A DNA stretch of 64,000 nt from Streptomyces sp. P9-A2. GTDB lineage: Bacteria; Actinomycetota; Actinomycetes; Streptomycetales; Streptomycetaceae. This document shows, one piece after another, positions 43,893 through 52,155 of the stretch. The translations under genes were made by a program, and so were the position numbers. The notes under the pieces are model-generated. The model ran no database searches, had not been told where the DNA came from, and saw nothing but the letters and a program-made list of their open reading frames with translations. Position 1 is the stretch's first letter. Each line of letters opens with the position of its first letter. The stretch lies in assembly GCF_036634175.1 (NCBI RefSeq), contig NZ_JAZIFX010000001.1:4650001-4714000 (forward strand), written 5' to 3'.

Positions 43893-44020
43893 AAGCTCAC
43901 TGGCCCGAATATCTCGAGTTGCTCAGCAGCATCATGAAATCCGTCTCGGCGGAGGAGCCGTATCGGGGAGGACGCCCCAGGGGGTGGCGAACCGGTGGGC
44001 GGGGAAGTGGAGAAGCCGTC

Positions 44021-44926
44021 ATGAGTGAGGCCGCGGAGGGCGAGGTGCGGGCCGGGCGGGCGCGATATCCCCTCGCTCTGGCGGTCGGCATCGGCTGTTA
44101 CGTGCTCGCCGCGATCGCAGGAATGTTCGTCCTGGCCGACGACTTCGGACCTGGCTTGCTCATCCCTCTGTGGATCGCCCACGGGGTGCTGCTCATCGGG
44201 CTGATACGAAGGCTGGGGACCAAGGAGTCCAGCACCTACGCGACGCTGTTCATCGTAGCTGCGTCCCTGATGTCGGTGTACGTCGCAGATATGGCGCGGG
44301 AGGACCTCACCCTCCAGCAGCGAGGTGAGGAAGTCACGGCCACCGTTGTCAGGGAACGGCGAGACGCCGCTGAGGGGCGCAAGGCGCGCGACTACCACTA
44401 CGCGTTGGAAGGGCAGGACGGCACCGCGGTTCCCGGTCCCGCCATGAAAGCGACGTCCGACCGGTATGACGTCGGCCAGGACATCACAGTGATCGCGGAT
44501 CCCAAGGGAGAGTTGCGCCCCCAGACTCCCGGCCAGGCGGATCCCACGGGCGAGGCGGTCGGCTCAGCGGCATTCGCTCTCGCGGCACTTGGCTCCGTCG
44601 CCTGGATGACCTGGCGAGGCTCGGACACCGCGAGGGGTCGGGAGGCCCGGAAACGGGGTCCGGGTCGGATACAGAAGGGGTACAAGGCCGTCACCCGCAA
44701 CCACTCCACGCGGGCGGAGCAGGAGGAGAAGCTGCGAGAGGCGCTGCGCACCTACCCCGTGGACCGTCGTGGCTACATCAAGGTAGAGCCCGAGGAGTAT
44801 CCCGACCTGTCGCAGGGCCGCGCAGCCCGGATCGCCTGGGAGGCGGGGCTGCGGGCGGAGGCGGTGGGCAACCGGGGCTCGTGGCGTTTCAAGGAGAACG
44901 TGATGGAGGAGGTTCCACACGACTGA
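44021..44926 (+). CDS. membrane protein with DUF3592-like domain
   Basis: The 301-residue protein has three hydrophobic segments near the N terminus (YPLALAVGIGCYVLAAIAG, LLIPLWIAHGVLLIGLI, STYATLFIVAASLMSVYVA), then a domain resembling DUF3592 (TATVVRERRD, YHYALEGQDG, VIADPKGELRPQTP), another helix (AVGSAAFALAALGSVAW), and a basic, charged C terminus. The ATG at 44021 was chosen for the ribosome site gtggag and because upstream codons run through the inverted repeat. It may belong to the T7SS locus, but it shows no relation to its neighbours. Confidence 0.78.
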   Translation: MSEAAEGEVRAGRARYPLALAVGIGCYVLAAIAGMFVLADDFGPGLLIPLWIAHGVLLIGLIRRLGTKESSTYATLFIVAASLMSVYVADMAREDLTLQQRGEEVTATVVRERRDAAEGRKARDYHYALEGQDGTAVPGPAMKATSDRYDVGQDITVIADPKGELRPQTPGQADPTGEAVGSAAFALAALGSVAWMTWRGSDTARGREARKRGPGRIQKGYKAVTRNHSTRAEQEEKLREALRTYPVDRRGYIKVEPEEYPDLSQGRAARIAWEAGLRAEAVGNRGSWRFKENVMEEVPHD

Positions 44927-44937
44927 TGCCGACGCAG

Positions 44938-45130
44938 GGTGGGCTCTCGGCCGCTTGCAGAATCGCTGCTGCGGCGCCCGGTGCTCACATCATCAAGGCG
45001 TTCAACCTCTGCCACGAAGATGTGTGGTGCATGAACCTGCCCGTCTTCGACGGCCGACGTCTCGCCGTCCCGGTCTGCGGCGACGGTCAGGGGGACCTTG
45101 GGGTGATCCGCTGCCGGAGCCGAAAGTGTC
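44938..45130 (+). pseudogene. fragment of an NAD(P)/F420 reductase-like protein
   Basis: The frame encodes AAAPGAHIIKAFNLCHEDVW, CMNLPVFDGRRLAVPVCGDG and then drifts into unrelated residues. VKAFN followed by FDGRRLAVPVCGD is typical of the middle of NADPH-dependent F420 reductase-like proteins. Both ends are missing, so this is a remnant of some 55-60 codons. Confidence 0.5.
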
Positions 45131-45250
45131 TGTCGGCGAGTGATCGCATGCCACGCAGTGACCAGGATCAGGAATGGTCGGCTTTGGCCGGGCGAAAGCA
45201 CGGTCGGTTGCGCCCCGGCCAGCCATAATACGGGTAGGAGGTGAGCTGCC

Positions 45251-45799
45251 GTGTCTGTGATGAGCGAACTGATCGAGCGGGGTGCCATCCCTGAGGGGTA
45301 CAAGGTCGAGGTGTTCGACGGCAGGGTGATCATGACGCCACAGAGCCCGGAGCAGGACTGGACCGTTTCCGACGTCAAGGATGCGGTCAAGGCCTCCGGC
45401 ATCGCGCGAGAGCGTGTCTTCGGTGATGTACTCATCACCTTCCCCGGGGAGAACGACGCCGCGCCGGATCTCACGATCATCGATTTCGACGCCGAACGCC
45501 GGAAGAACAGCTACTCGTGTCTCGACGTGCTCGCAGTGGTCGAGGTGCCTTCCGAACCGAAGGACGAGAAGGACTACGTTCGGAACGTCCAGAAGTACGG
45601 TCGCTTCGGGATCGACTTCTACATGATCGCCGACCCCTTCACGACGACGGTCACCTTGATGTCCGAGCCGCACGCCGCGGGGTACGGGCGGGTTGTCGAG
45701 ATCCCGTACGGCGAGCCGGTCACCTTCACTCTGGCCACTGGGGAGCGGGTCGAGATCGACACAGGGACCTTCCCGACGCGCGCTGCGGACGGAGCATGA
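45251..45799 (+). CDS. Uma2-family (PD-(D/E)XK-like) protein
   Basis: The 182-residue protein has the Uma2 pattern: YKVEVFDGRVIMTPQSPEQD, AAPDLTIIDFDAERR, LAVVEVPSEPKDEKDYVRNV and YGRFGIDFYMIADP. The order of the acidic residues and Lys fits a PD-(D/E)XK-like site. It differs clearly from the copy at 29094. The GTG follows ggtaggaggtgag. It sits between a decayed reductase fragment and T7SS-associated genes, an accessory setting. Confidence 0.87.
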   Translation: MSVMSELIERGAIPEGYKVEVFDGRVIMTPQSPEQDWTVSDVKDAVKASGIARERVFGDVLITFPGENDAAPDLTIIDFDAERRKNSYSCLDVLAVVEVPSEPKDEKDYVRNVQKYGRFGIDFYMIADPFTTTVTLMSEPHAAGYGRVVEIPYGEPVTFTLATGERVEIDTGTFPTRAADGA

Positions 45800-45907
45800 T
45801 CTCGGACCGACGTACATCAACAGCCTGGTCAACCAAGGTCGCGGTGCCTGCTCGGTGCGGCAGCGGATGTTGAACGTACCGGGCAGGCGCCCGGTGGACA
45901 GGGCCTG

Positions 45908-46591
45908 TCAGTTGTCGGCGAGGGGATGCCGGAGCACGTACATGTGGAGAGCGCTGCGGGGCTCCTCCGTGTCGACGCGTAGCCAGGATCCGTCCTGGAA
46001 CCGGATCAGCAGCATCCTCGTCTCGAACTCACCGAAGAAGGGGTCGACGAGGGTCGCTTCGGGGGCGGGAAGGCGGGCGACGACCTGCATGTGCTTCTCC
46101 CGCCCCACGCTGACGCGCCGCGGTGGAGCGGCGAGCACGATTCCGTCCCGGGTCGCGAGCAGCAGTCGCTGATGGTGGGGCGAGTGGCTGTACCAACGCA
46201 GCAGGAACTGCCCGGCGTTGCCGTGCCAGTTCCCGTCGAAGGGCTTGTCGAGGCACTGTTGGGCGATGGTGGCGTCCCGGCGTCGCTTCTCGTCCTCCAT
46301 CTTGGCCCGAAACCGCTTCTTCTCGTCCCTCGTGTCAAGGGTTCGCATGACTGCTTCTTCTGTTTTGGCCAGAAGCTCGAAAAACATGATGACGGGTATG
46401 AACGGTGCACCGAGCACTGCACCGACCATGCCCAACGGGGTCATCCTGGCAGGACGGAGCCGCGGGTTGTCCGCAGCATGGAGCACCTCCGCCGGAGGTT
46501 GTGGGATCTTGCCGATCGTGCACCAGTCACCCGCCTCGGCGTGGACGCCGAGACGGCCCGTCGCCACGCGCTGCTTACTCCTACGTGTCAC
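45908..46591 (-). CDS. hypothetical protein with one hydrophobic segment
   Basis: The 227-residue protein has a basic N terminus, a hydrophobic stretch (LGMVGAVLGAPFIPVIMFFE) and then charged sequence (DEKKRFRAKMEDEKRRR) followed by beta-rich sequence (GQFLLRWYSHSPHHQRLLLA, MLLIRFQDGSWLRVDTEE). No family was recognised. The GTG at 46591 has aaggagag upstream. It is divergent from the second WXG100-size gene and may belong to the same locus. Confidence 0.65.
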   Translation of the reverse strand: MTRRSKQRVATGRLGVHAEAGDWCTIGKIPQPPAEVLHAADNPRLRPARMTPLGMVGAVLGAPFIPVIMFFELLAKTEEAVMRTLDTRDEKKRFRAKMEDEKRRRDATIAQQCLDKPFDGNWHGNAGQFLLRWYSHSPHHQRLLLATRDGIVLAAPPRRVSVGREKHMQVVARLPAPEATLVDPFFGEFETRMLLIRFQDGSWLRVDTEEPRSALHMYVLRHPLADN

Positions 46592-46741
46592 GTCAGGACT
46601 CTCCTTGCCGACGGGAACAGGATCGGTGTGTCGAGAGGGTATCCCGTACGGGGCGACAGAGGGGTAAAAGAGTCCGCAATCGTTCCCGCACTCGCCGGAT
46701 TTCACCGGGAACAGCCATAGAGTCATGGAAAGGAATTACTC

Positions 46742-47053
46742 GTGGGAGACCACATAAAGGCGGATCTCGCCGCCATCAAGCAGTGCTCACGCGATCTGAC
46801 AAAAATCCATGGCGAGTTCGAGCGAAACGGAAATCCTGCGGACGAATACGGTCAGGCGGTAGGGCACGGCGGCCTCAAGGACGCATTCTCGGACTTTGGG
46901 GACACCTGGAAGAAAACCCGGAAGAACCTGCTGAAGGAGCTTGAGCAACTGGCCGAGTTCACCCGGACCGCCGCCAAGACGTACGACGAGATCGACCAGG
47001 AACTGGCCAAGGCGATTCGGAATGCCAAGGCGGAGAGCAAGGGGAAGAAGTGA
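46742..47053 (+). CDS. second WXG100-size helical protein
   Basis: The 103-residue protein is all-helical, with a conserved Trp in the turn (FGDTWKKTRKNLLKE) and a C-terminal stretch (TYDEIDQELAKAIRNAKAES) like that of the first WXG100 gene product (ADKFEQIDDELAKAARSK). It lacks a signal peptide. The GTG is preceded by aaaggaat. Its stop overlaps the start of the large substrate gene as GTGA, so the two products are probably a pair, as Esx-effector partners often are. Confidence 0.85.
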   Translation: MGDHIKADLAAIKQCSRDLTKIHGEFERNGNPADEYGQAVGHGGLKDAFSDFGDTWKKTRKNLLKELEQLAEFTRTAAKTYDEIDQELAKAIRNAKAESKGKK

Positions 47054-48330
47054 GCAGGAGGGATGAGGACTGGCCGCCTCTGTGGCACGACGACCCGACG
47101 CCGGGCGACCCCGAAGAAGTGGCCGAACTCGGCCGCAAACTACGCAAGATGGCCGATATGATCGACGAGCAGTCCCGGGTCATCAAGGCACTTGCTTCGG
47201 TGGAGGGTTGGGACAGTGAGGCCGGAAAGGGCTTTCATGAGATCGCCGGCGGCACGGCGGACAAGCTGAAAAAGTCCTTCGAGAGGTATGACGAGGCGGC
47301 CAAGGTCATCGGAGAGGAGGTGTATGAAGGAGGCTCCGACCAGTTCGCCGGCGAAATGCGCCGCGCGCAGCGTAAGGCAGATAAGGCGCTTGTCGATTAT
47401 CGCGAAGCCAAGGCCGACCATGACCTCGCGGACGGTGAGGTGAAGAAGTTCACCGAAAAGTATCCCGCGCAGAACATTCCTGCCGCGGAGAAGGAGGAGT
47501 ACGAGCGTTGGGTCAAGAGGCGCGCCGAGGCGCTGCACCGCATCGGTGGCGCACGTAAGTTGGTGAAGGACGCCAGGAGCGTCTATGACGACGCGGGAGA
47601 CAAAGCCGCCCGTCATATAAGGAACGTCGTGCACCATGATGCGGTCCGGGACCCGGGTGGTTTCATGAATTTCCTTGCTGACTGGGCGGACATGTTGTCC
47701 AATATCTCGGCCGTCCTGTCCGTGCTTGCGGTGATCTGCGCATTCGTCCCGCCACTCCAGTTCCTGGTTCCCCTCTTCGCGACCCTTGCCGTGCTGGCCA
47801 GTGCCGCCGCGCTCGCCGGACATGCGTACGACATGACTGCGCGTGGTGGGAAGGTCGACTGGCTGAAGCTCGGTACCGATGTGCTGGGAGTGCTGCCCGG
47901 GCTTGGCGCGCTGAAGGGATTCACGGCCCTCAAAGGTCTCAACGGGATTTCCAAGGTGAAGGCATTCGGAAAGCTGAGGATTTATGCGACCGGGCTCGAC
48001 GGTGTCGGGCATAACTTCCTCAACGGGGTCGCCGTCAAGTTGGTCAACAAGGTTCTGGGTAGGACCGCGCGCAAAGATCTCCTTGACGGAAAGAAGATCA
48101 CGGCTGTGATCAAGGGGGCGGGGCTCGCAAGCGCTTTGAGTAAGATATTCAGTGGTGAGAACGGCGAGAGGACCGGCTACCAGGAGCCCGCCAAGGCCGG
48201 CACCACGCCCACGCCCACTCCTACGCCGCCACCCACACCCACACCCAGTCCCCGCCCCAGTCCTCGCCCCAGTCCTCGCCCCGCTCCGAACGTCTCACCG
48301 AAGGCGTTCAACGCGGCCCTGGCGGCGTAG
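47050..48330 (+). CDS. candidate T7SS-secreted protein, no toxin domain visible
   Basis: The 426-residue protein begins with a helical domain (LGRKLRKMADMIDEQSRVIK, VEGWDSEAGKGFHEIAG) like the N terminus of proteins annotated as T7SS-secreted in actinobacteria. A long coiled region (residues about 90-190) follows, then a hydrophobic stretch (ISAVLSVLAVICAFVPP and LATLAVLASAAALAGHAY near residue 215-260), and a linker of PTPTPTP and SPRPSPRP repeats ending in PKAFNAALAA. In related polymorphic proteins a toxin follows such a linker; here the protein stops, so the toxin is either absent or has been lost. It is coupled to the WXG100 gene upstream. Confidence 0.75.
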   Translation: MSRRDEDWPPLWHDDPTPGDPEEVAELGRKLRKMADMIDEQSRVIKALASVEGWDSEAGKGFHEIAGGTADKLKKSFERYDEAAKVIGEEVYEGGSDQFAGEMRRAQRKADKALVDYREAKADHDLADGEVKKFTEKYPAQNIPAAEKEEYERWVKRRAEALHRIGGARKLVKDARSVYDDAGDKAARHIRNVVHHDAVRDPGGFMNFLADWADMLSNISAVLSVLAVICAFVPPLQFLVPLFATLAVLASAAALAGHAYDMTARGGKVDWLKLGTDVLGVLPGLGALKGFTALKGLNGISKVKAFGKLRIYATGLDGVGHNFLNGVAVKLVNKVLGRTARKDLLDGKKITAVIKGAGLASALSKIFSGENGERTGYQEPAKAGTTPTPTPTPPPTPTPSPRPSPRPSPRPAPNVSPKAFNAALAA

Positions 48331-48363
48331 GCCCTGGCGACCTGTTCAAGGAGGACAGGCACC

Positions 48364-48960
48364 ATGAGCGACGACAATCACGCCTTCGGGCCCTGGGAAT
48401 TCATCGGTCGTCGAGGCGGTGACGCTGTCACCTTGATCGGCGGCTCGGTGATCGCCGCCGTGCCCGAGGCGAAGCGGGCCGTCGAGGAGGCTCGGCGAGA
48501 ACTCCGGTTCGACTTCCTGGACGACCGGGCAGTGCTCGAACTGCTGCGGCGGCGTCACCTCGATGAAGAAGACATGTTCAACGCGGGCTTCAAACACGGA
48601 GTGCCGTTGGCGCTCGTCGGCTTCGGGGGCGCAATTTACTGGGGCGGTGTCGCCCGGTACTGGGAGACTGCCGCATCCCGTAACGCCTATCTGACGGTCA
48701 TAGTGGCCGTTGTAGTGCTTCAAGTCTTCTTCTTCGTACGCAGTGCGATGTCGCACTGGGGCGATCCGGTCCAGCAGAACCTGCGGGCCCGTGCGGGAAA
48801 GTACCGTGAGATCACCCACCTTGCTCGACGAGGAGGAGCCGACGTCCCTGCTCACTATCCGCACTATGGGCCTTACCCGTTCGCCGCGAGATTCCGTCCT
48901 GAAGTGGATGATCTCGAACAGTCCGAGAGCGAAGGTTCAGATGACCACGGACACAGTTGA
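48364..48960 (+). CDS. two-helix membrane protein, paralogue A of downstream broken gene
   Basis: The 198-residue protein has an N-terminal part with GGSVIAAVPEAKRAVEEAR and FDFLDDRAVLELL, two hydrophobic segments (VPLALVGFGGAIYWGG, YLTVIVAVVVLQVFFFV), and a C-terminal motif (THLARRGGADVPAHYPHYGP). The same blocks, in the same order, occur in the broken gene at 50297, so the two are duplicates. It lies 33 bp after the candidate substrate gene, where immunity genes are expected. A membrane-bound immunity role is a guess from position and topology. Confidence 0.72.
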   Translation: MSDDNHAFGPWEFIGRRGGDAVTLIGGSVIAAVPEAKRAVEEARRELRFDFLDDRAVLELLRRRHLDEEDMFNAGFKHGVPLALVGFGGAIYWGGVARYWETAASRNAYLTVIVAVVVLQVFFFVRSAMSHWGDPVQQNLRARAGKYREITHLARRGGADVPAHYPHYGPYPFAARFRPEVDDLEQSESEGSDDHGHS

Positions 48961-49609
48961 AGAAACCCGGCGCGGCCTCACGGGAAGTGGCGGTGTGGAG
49001 GTTCGCTGGATCATGCCGGAGGGCTTCTTCGAGCTGCCCTTCGAGGCGGACGACCTCGACGAACTGGCCGAGCGCCTGGTCGATTTGGCCAAGAGGGTGC
49101 TGCCCGGTGCCGATGAGGAAGTGCAGTTGCAGTATGCCGCGATGTGCGCGGCGAACTACGACGAGTTCATCGAGGCAGGCGTGCAGTACGCCGGCTTCGT
49201 CACGACGGAGGTCGACGGCGTCCGCTGCACGGCCACGATGAACATCAGCCTCATGGACCTTGATGAGCGAGCCGGTAACAGCCCGGCGGGTTTCATCGCG
49301 ACCACGATGCGGCACTTGGAACTCGGACAGATCGGCGAAGTGCGGTTGCCCTGCGGCCCGGCGGTGACATGCGTCGGCAACCGGCCGTCCAGCGTCGACG
49401 GCAGCCTGACGCAGTCCGGGCAGGACGAGTCGATATGGACGTCGTTCATACAGGTTCAGATCCCGCTGGACAACGGGACCGTGCTGTTGCTGGAGATGGG
49501 CACGCCGACGGTCGAAGGGTGGGAGGTCTTCTCCGCCATGTTCGCCGGCATCGTGAAGAGCGTCCGTTTCTTCGACGACCACGGATCTCCCCTGGTGATG
49601 CCGGGGTGA
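48941..49609 (+). CDS. small soluble protein of T7SS locus, unknown family
   Basis: The 222-residue protein contains VEVRWIMPEGFFELPFE, LAERLVDLAKRVLPG and IPLDNGTVLLLEMGTP. Its start overlaps the previous stop by 20 bases. The segment plan (short strand, F/W-P-E-x-F/W-F, helix, strands) resembles that of the next product (YRLLVPREWFRIDLMQERW), so both may be one divergent family, perhaps immunity or chaperone proteins. There is no signal peptide or membrane segment. The stop overlaps the next gene by GTGA. Confidence 0.68.
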   Translation: MTTDTVEETRRGLTGSGGVEVRWIMPEGFFELPFEADDLDELAERLVDLAKRVLPGADEEVQLQYAAMCAANYDEFIEAGVQYAGFVTTEVDGVRCTATMNISLMDLDERAGNSPAGFIATTMRHLELGQIGEVRLPCGPAVTCVGNRPSSVDGSLTQSGQDESIWTSFIQVQIPLDNGTVLLLEMGTPTVEGWEVFSAMFAGIVKSVRFFDDHGSPLVMPG

Positions 49610-50184
49610 AGGAGACAGCAGAAGTCGAGGCCCGGCACCAGGGGGGCACCCCGACGGACTACAGGCTGCTGGTTCCACGGGAGTGGTTCCGCATCGACCT
49701 CATGCAGGAACGCTGGCGTGGCCAGCTCAAGACCTTCGTGGAACAGCAGGCAGAGGGCCGACGTGTTTCTGCGGAGCTCACACAGAACGTATGGGCCGCA
49801 CTGCGCAACACCGCGGAAGCGGGCCGAGCGCGCGGCGCCATGGAGTTCTTCCTCCTGACGACCTCGCGGGACGGGGGACTTCCCGCCTCGCTCCTCGTGT
49901 CCCTGGTGCCGCTGGGTGAAACACCCGCTGATCCTCATGAGTTCGCGGCGTGGCTCGAGGCACGAGAGCTTGAAGACCGTATGCGGCAGCACGTGTCGGT
50001 GGTGAACCTCCCGGCAGGCACTGCCGTTCGGGTCGTCGGCCCCGCAACGCTGAGTGTCCATGTCCTTGTACCTGGCGGCACAGGCTACTTGACACTTTCT
50101 TTCTCGGCACCGTTCACCGGAATGTCCGGCCCGATGGGGCGGTTGTGCGACGCCATCGCGTGCTCGTTGCGGTGGGTGATGTGA
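49606..50184 (+). CDS. small soluble protein of T7SS locus, possible relative of upstream product
   Basis: The 192-residue protein starts DYRLLVPREWFRIDLMQERW, has a helical region (VSAELTQNVWAALRNTAEAG), then strands (AMEFFLLTTSRDGGLPASLL, TLSVHVLVPGGTGYLTLSF) and ends CDAIACSLRWV. It is coupled to the previous gene by GTGA. The order 48364-48941-49606 then 50297 (paralogue of 48364) suggests a repeating module whose second copy has decayed. I recognise no known family. Confidence 0.66.
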   Translation: MKETAEVEARHQGGTPTDYRLLVPREWFRIDLMQERWRGQLKTFVEQQAEGRRVSAELTQNVWAALRNTAEAGRARGAMEFFLLTTSRDGGLPASLLVSLVPLGETPADPHEFAAWLEARELEDRMRQHVSVVNLPAGTAVRVVGPATLSVHVLVPGGTGYLTLSFSAPFTGMSGPMGRLCDAIACSLRWVM

Positions 50185-50296
50185 CAGGTCGCCCCGCAGT
50201 AGTTCCGCGGCCCATGACCCGCCGTCACCATCGCCACAGCTGAGTCCGAAGTCGTTCCAGAGGACTTTGACGCTTACTGCGTAAGGAAGACGATCC

Positions 50297-50869
50297 GTGA
50301 GTGATTACCGGGCCTTGGAGTTCGGCAAGTTCGTCGATGACCAGGGGACCGTCCACAGCATGGTCGGCTCGGCCGTCATCGCCGCCGTTCCCGAGGCCAA
50401 GGCAGCGGCGGAGGCTTACGGGCGGGAGGTCCGTTTCGACTTCCTCGACGACGGTGCCGTGCACTGGATGCTGTTCCAACGGCGGGAGGACACGGCGAAG
50501 GCCGGCCTCCTCGGCTGCCTGTTCGTCATCCCGCTGTTCGTCTTCGGTGCGGGTGCCTGACCCTTCTGGGACTTGATCGCATCCCAGAAGACACGCCAGT
50601 TCCAGATCGCCTTCATCGTCGTGGACGCGCTGATCGTCGGAGCTCTGATCCTCGGTGCCTACCTCATGCGACGCCGCACTCTGCTCGATCCCGTCATACG
50701 GAACGTGCGCTGCCGGGCCCGGCTCTACCGCAAGATCGCCGGCATCGCCCGCAGGGGTGGCGCCGACATTCCGCGCCTGTACCCCTACTACGGCATGTAC
50801 GCCACCTCGCGGAAGTTCTTCCCCGAAGCGCCCGACCGTCCCGTGCCCGAGAAGGAACAGTCGTTGTGA
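50297..50869 (+). pseudogene. paralogue of the 48364 gene, split by an in-frame TGA
   Basis: The first part (GSAVIAAVPEAKAAAEAYGR, VRFDFLDDGAVHWMLF) and, after TGA at 50558-50560, the second part (FQIAFIVVDALIVGALILG, RLYRKIAGIARRGGADIPRL, YPYYGMYAT) are in the same frame and match the intact protein encoded at 48364 block by block. The two halves give a normal length of about 190 residues apart from the stop. A single nonsense mutation is the simplest reading. The second half has no start of its own. Read-through is conceivable but nothing suggests it. Confidence 0.8.
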
Positions 50870-51371
50870 CGACCCGATCCGAACTCGTAGGACTGTTGCC
50901 GGACGGAGCGCGGAAGTGGACGGGCAGGGGCTTTTCTGTGCGGCCGGAGGGGCCGCTGCCGTCGGCGGACAGGTTTACGGAGGCGTAACCGGACTCGCCC
51001 GGCTCGAGTGTGAGGGCGGCCTGCGGGTGGGAGTCCTCGACGACGGGCGTCGCCGAAGCGCACCGCCGGGTAGCCGTTCAGGTGGCGGGTGCTGCTGCCG
51101 GTGTTGGTGCCCGGTGGCGGCGCGCGATTTCCTCGGGGGAGCAGCGGGCCACCCTGACCGTTCAGCCCACGGTGACGGACTGACCGGAGCTCCCGGCACT
51201 ACGGGTGCGCCGCCTGGAAGCGGAGACCTTGCCGGAAACTGTGAGCACTTGGGGCCTGAGTGTCACATGGGAGCTCAAATGAGCGGCATCCGGACAGTAG
51301 CGGCCGAAGTGCTCACGCTTTCCGAACCGGGTGTCACGTCGAGGGCGGAGGCGGGGTGCCGACGGTGTCGT
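50870..51371. other. decayed or non-coding region
   Basis: No intact gene was seen. A frame from 50866 reads VTTRSELVGLLPDGARKWTG and stops at about 50988; it overlaps the previous stop as GTGA, so it may be the start of a lost coupled gene. The rest is unlike protein. The right edge holds the 3' part of the broken ATPase fragment below. Confidence 0.4.
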
Positions 51372-51750
51372 TTCCGGCTCGACCGCCCATACCGTTTTGC
51401 CGAACGGATCGCGAGGCGCCCAGCCCCAGCGCAGCGCCAGGACATCCACCAGGAGCAGGCCATAGCCCGACTCGCCGTCGGGATGCGCGGCGGGCGCGGA
51501 GGTAGGCAGAGGTTTCGCATCGGCTGCGTCGGACACTCCGGACCGGCCGGCGCGTCGAGGTCCAGACGGAGCTGGAAGTCGCGCCCCCGGCACTCGCCGT
51601 GCTGAACGGCGTTCGCCGCGAGTTCTCCGACGACGAGCACGACCGCGCAGGACGCGTCCGACTCCGGAGGGTGGCCCCACTCCTCCATGCGCCGCACGGC
51701 GAGCCGCCGGGCGAGCCGCGTGCCGTCCCGACCCGTCTTCCACTTCGGGT
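51372..51750 (-). pseudogene. anti-sigma-type ATP-binding protein (HATPase_c_2), frameshifted
   Basis: The minus strand encodes RLARRLAVRRMEEWGHPPES, VVLVVGELAANAVQHG (N-box) and FQLRLDLDAP in one frame, then VSDAADAKPLP, PDGESGYGLLLVDVLALRWG and DPFGKTVWAVE in another. Together these are the parts of an RsbW-like regulatory ATPase of about 140 residues, as is common in Streptomyces, but the frames do not join and the N terminus is short. It is a broken gene. Where the frame changes (near 51540-51560) was not fixed to one base. Confidence 0.75.
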
Positions 51751-52155
51751 GGCTGAGCCCCGGCCCTCACCATCGAGTCCCCTACCTGCGGATTCGCCGC
51801 GATTTGAGGGCTTGTTTCTGTTCATGTGCCGGGTGCCGGGCGAGGGCTTTCCATGTGGAGGGCGAGCGCGCACAGGGCCCGGAGTTCGGTTGGCGTCCAG
51901 TGGCTGCGCGCCTTCGCGGATGAGGGCGAGCCAGGTTCGGGGGCGCCGACCGAGGTAGCCCTTTGTGCACGGCGAGGGAGCCGAACTCGATCCAGTCCGA
52001 CTCTCGGGCGATGGTGAGAACGCCGACCGGGCGCGGCTCGCAGCCCCGATGAAAAGCTACCGGGAGCTGAAGCGGTGGGCGGGGCACGTAAGAGGGCGTA
52101 CGCACCGACGAGACGGCCGGGTGACGGGGCGAAGGCGTTACTACGATCAACTGTC
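51751..52155. other. gap before HNH endonuclease gene, possible decayed regulator
   Basis: No intact gene was seen. On the minus strand a stretch at about 51930-52020 reads GVLTIARESDWIEFGSLAVH, which is protein-like but isolated. It could be the end of a regulator lost in the same decay that broke the ATPase gene. The promoter for the nuclease gene should lie at the right edge. Confidence 0.4.

Noticed and set aside
50558..50560. TGA as selenocysteine codon in the broken paralogue
   Set aside because: The paralogue has no Cys at this position, no hairpin following the codon was found, and the family is not a redox family.
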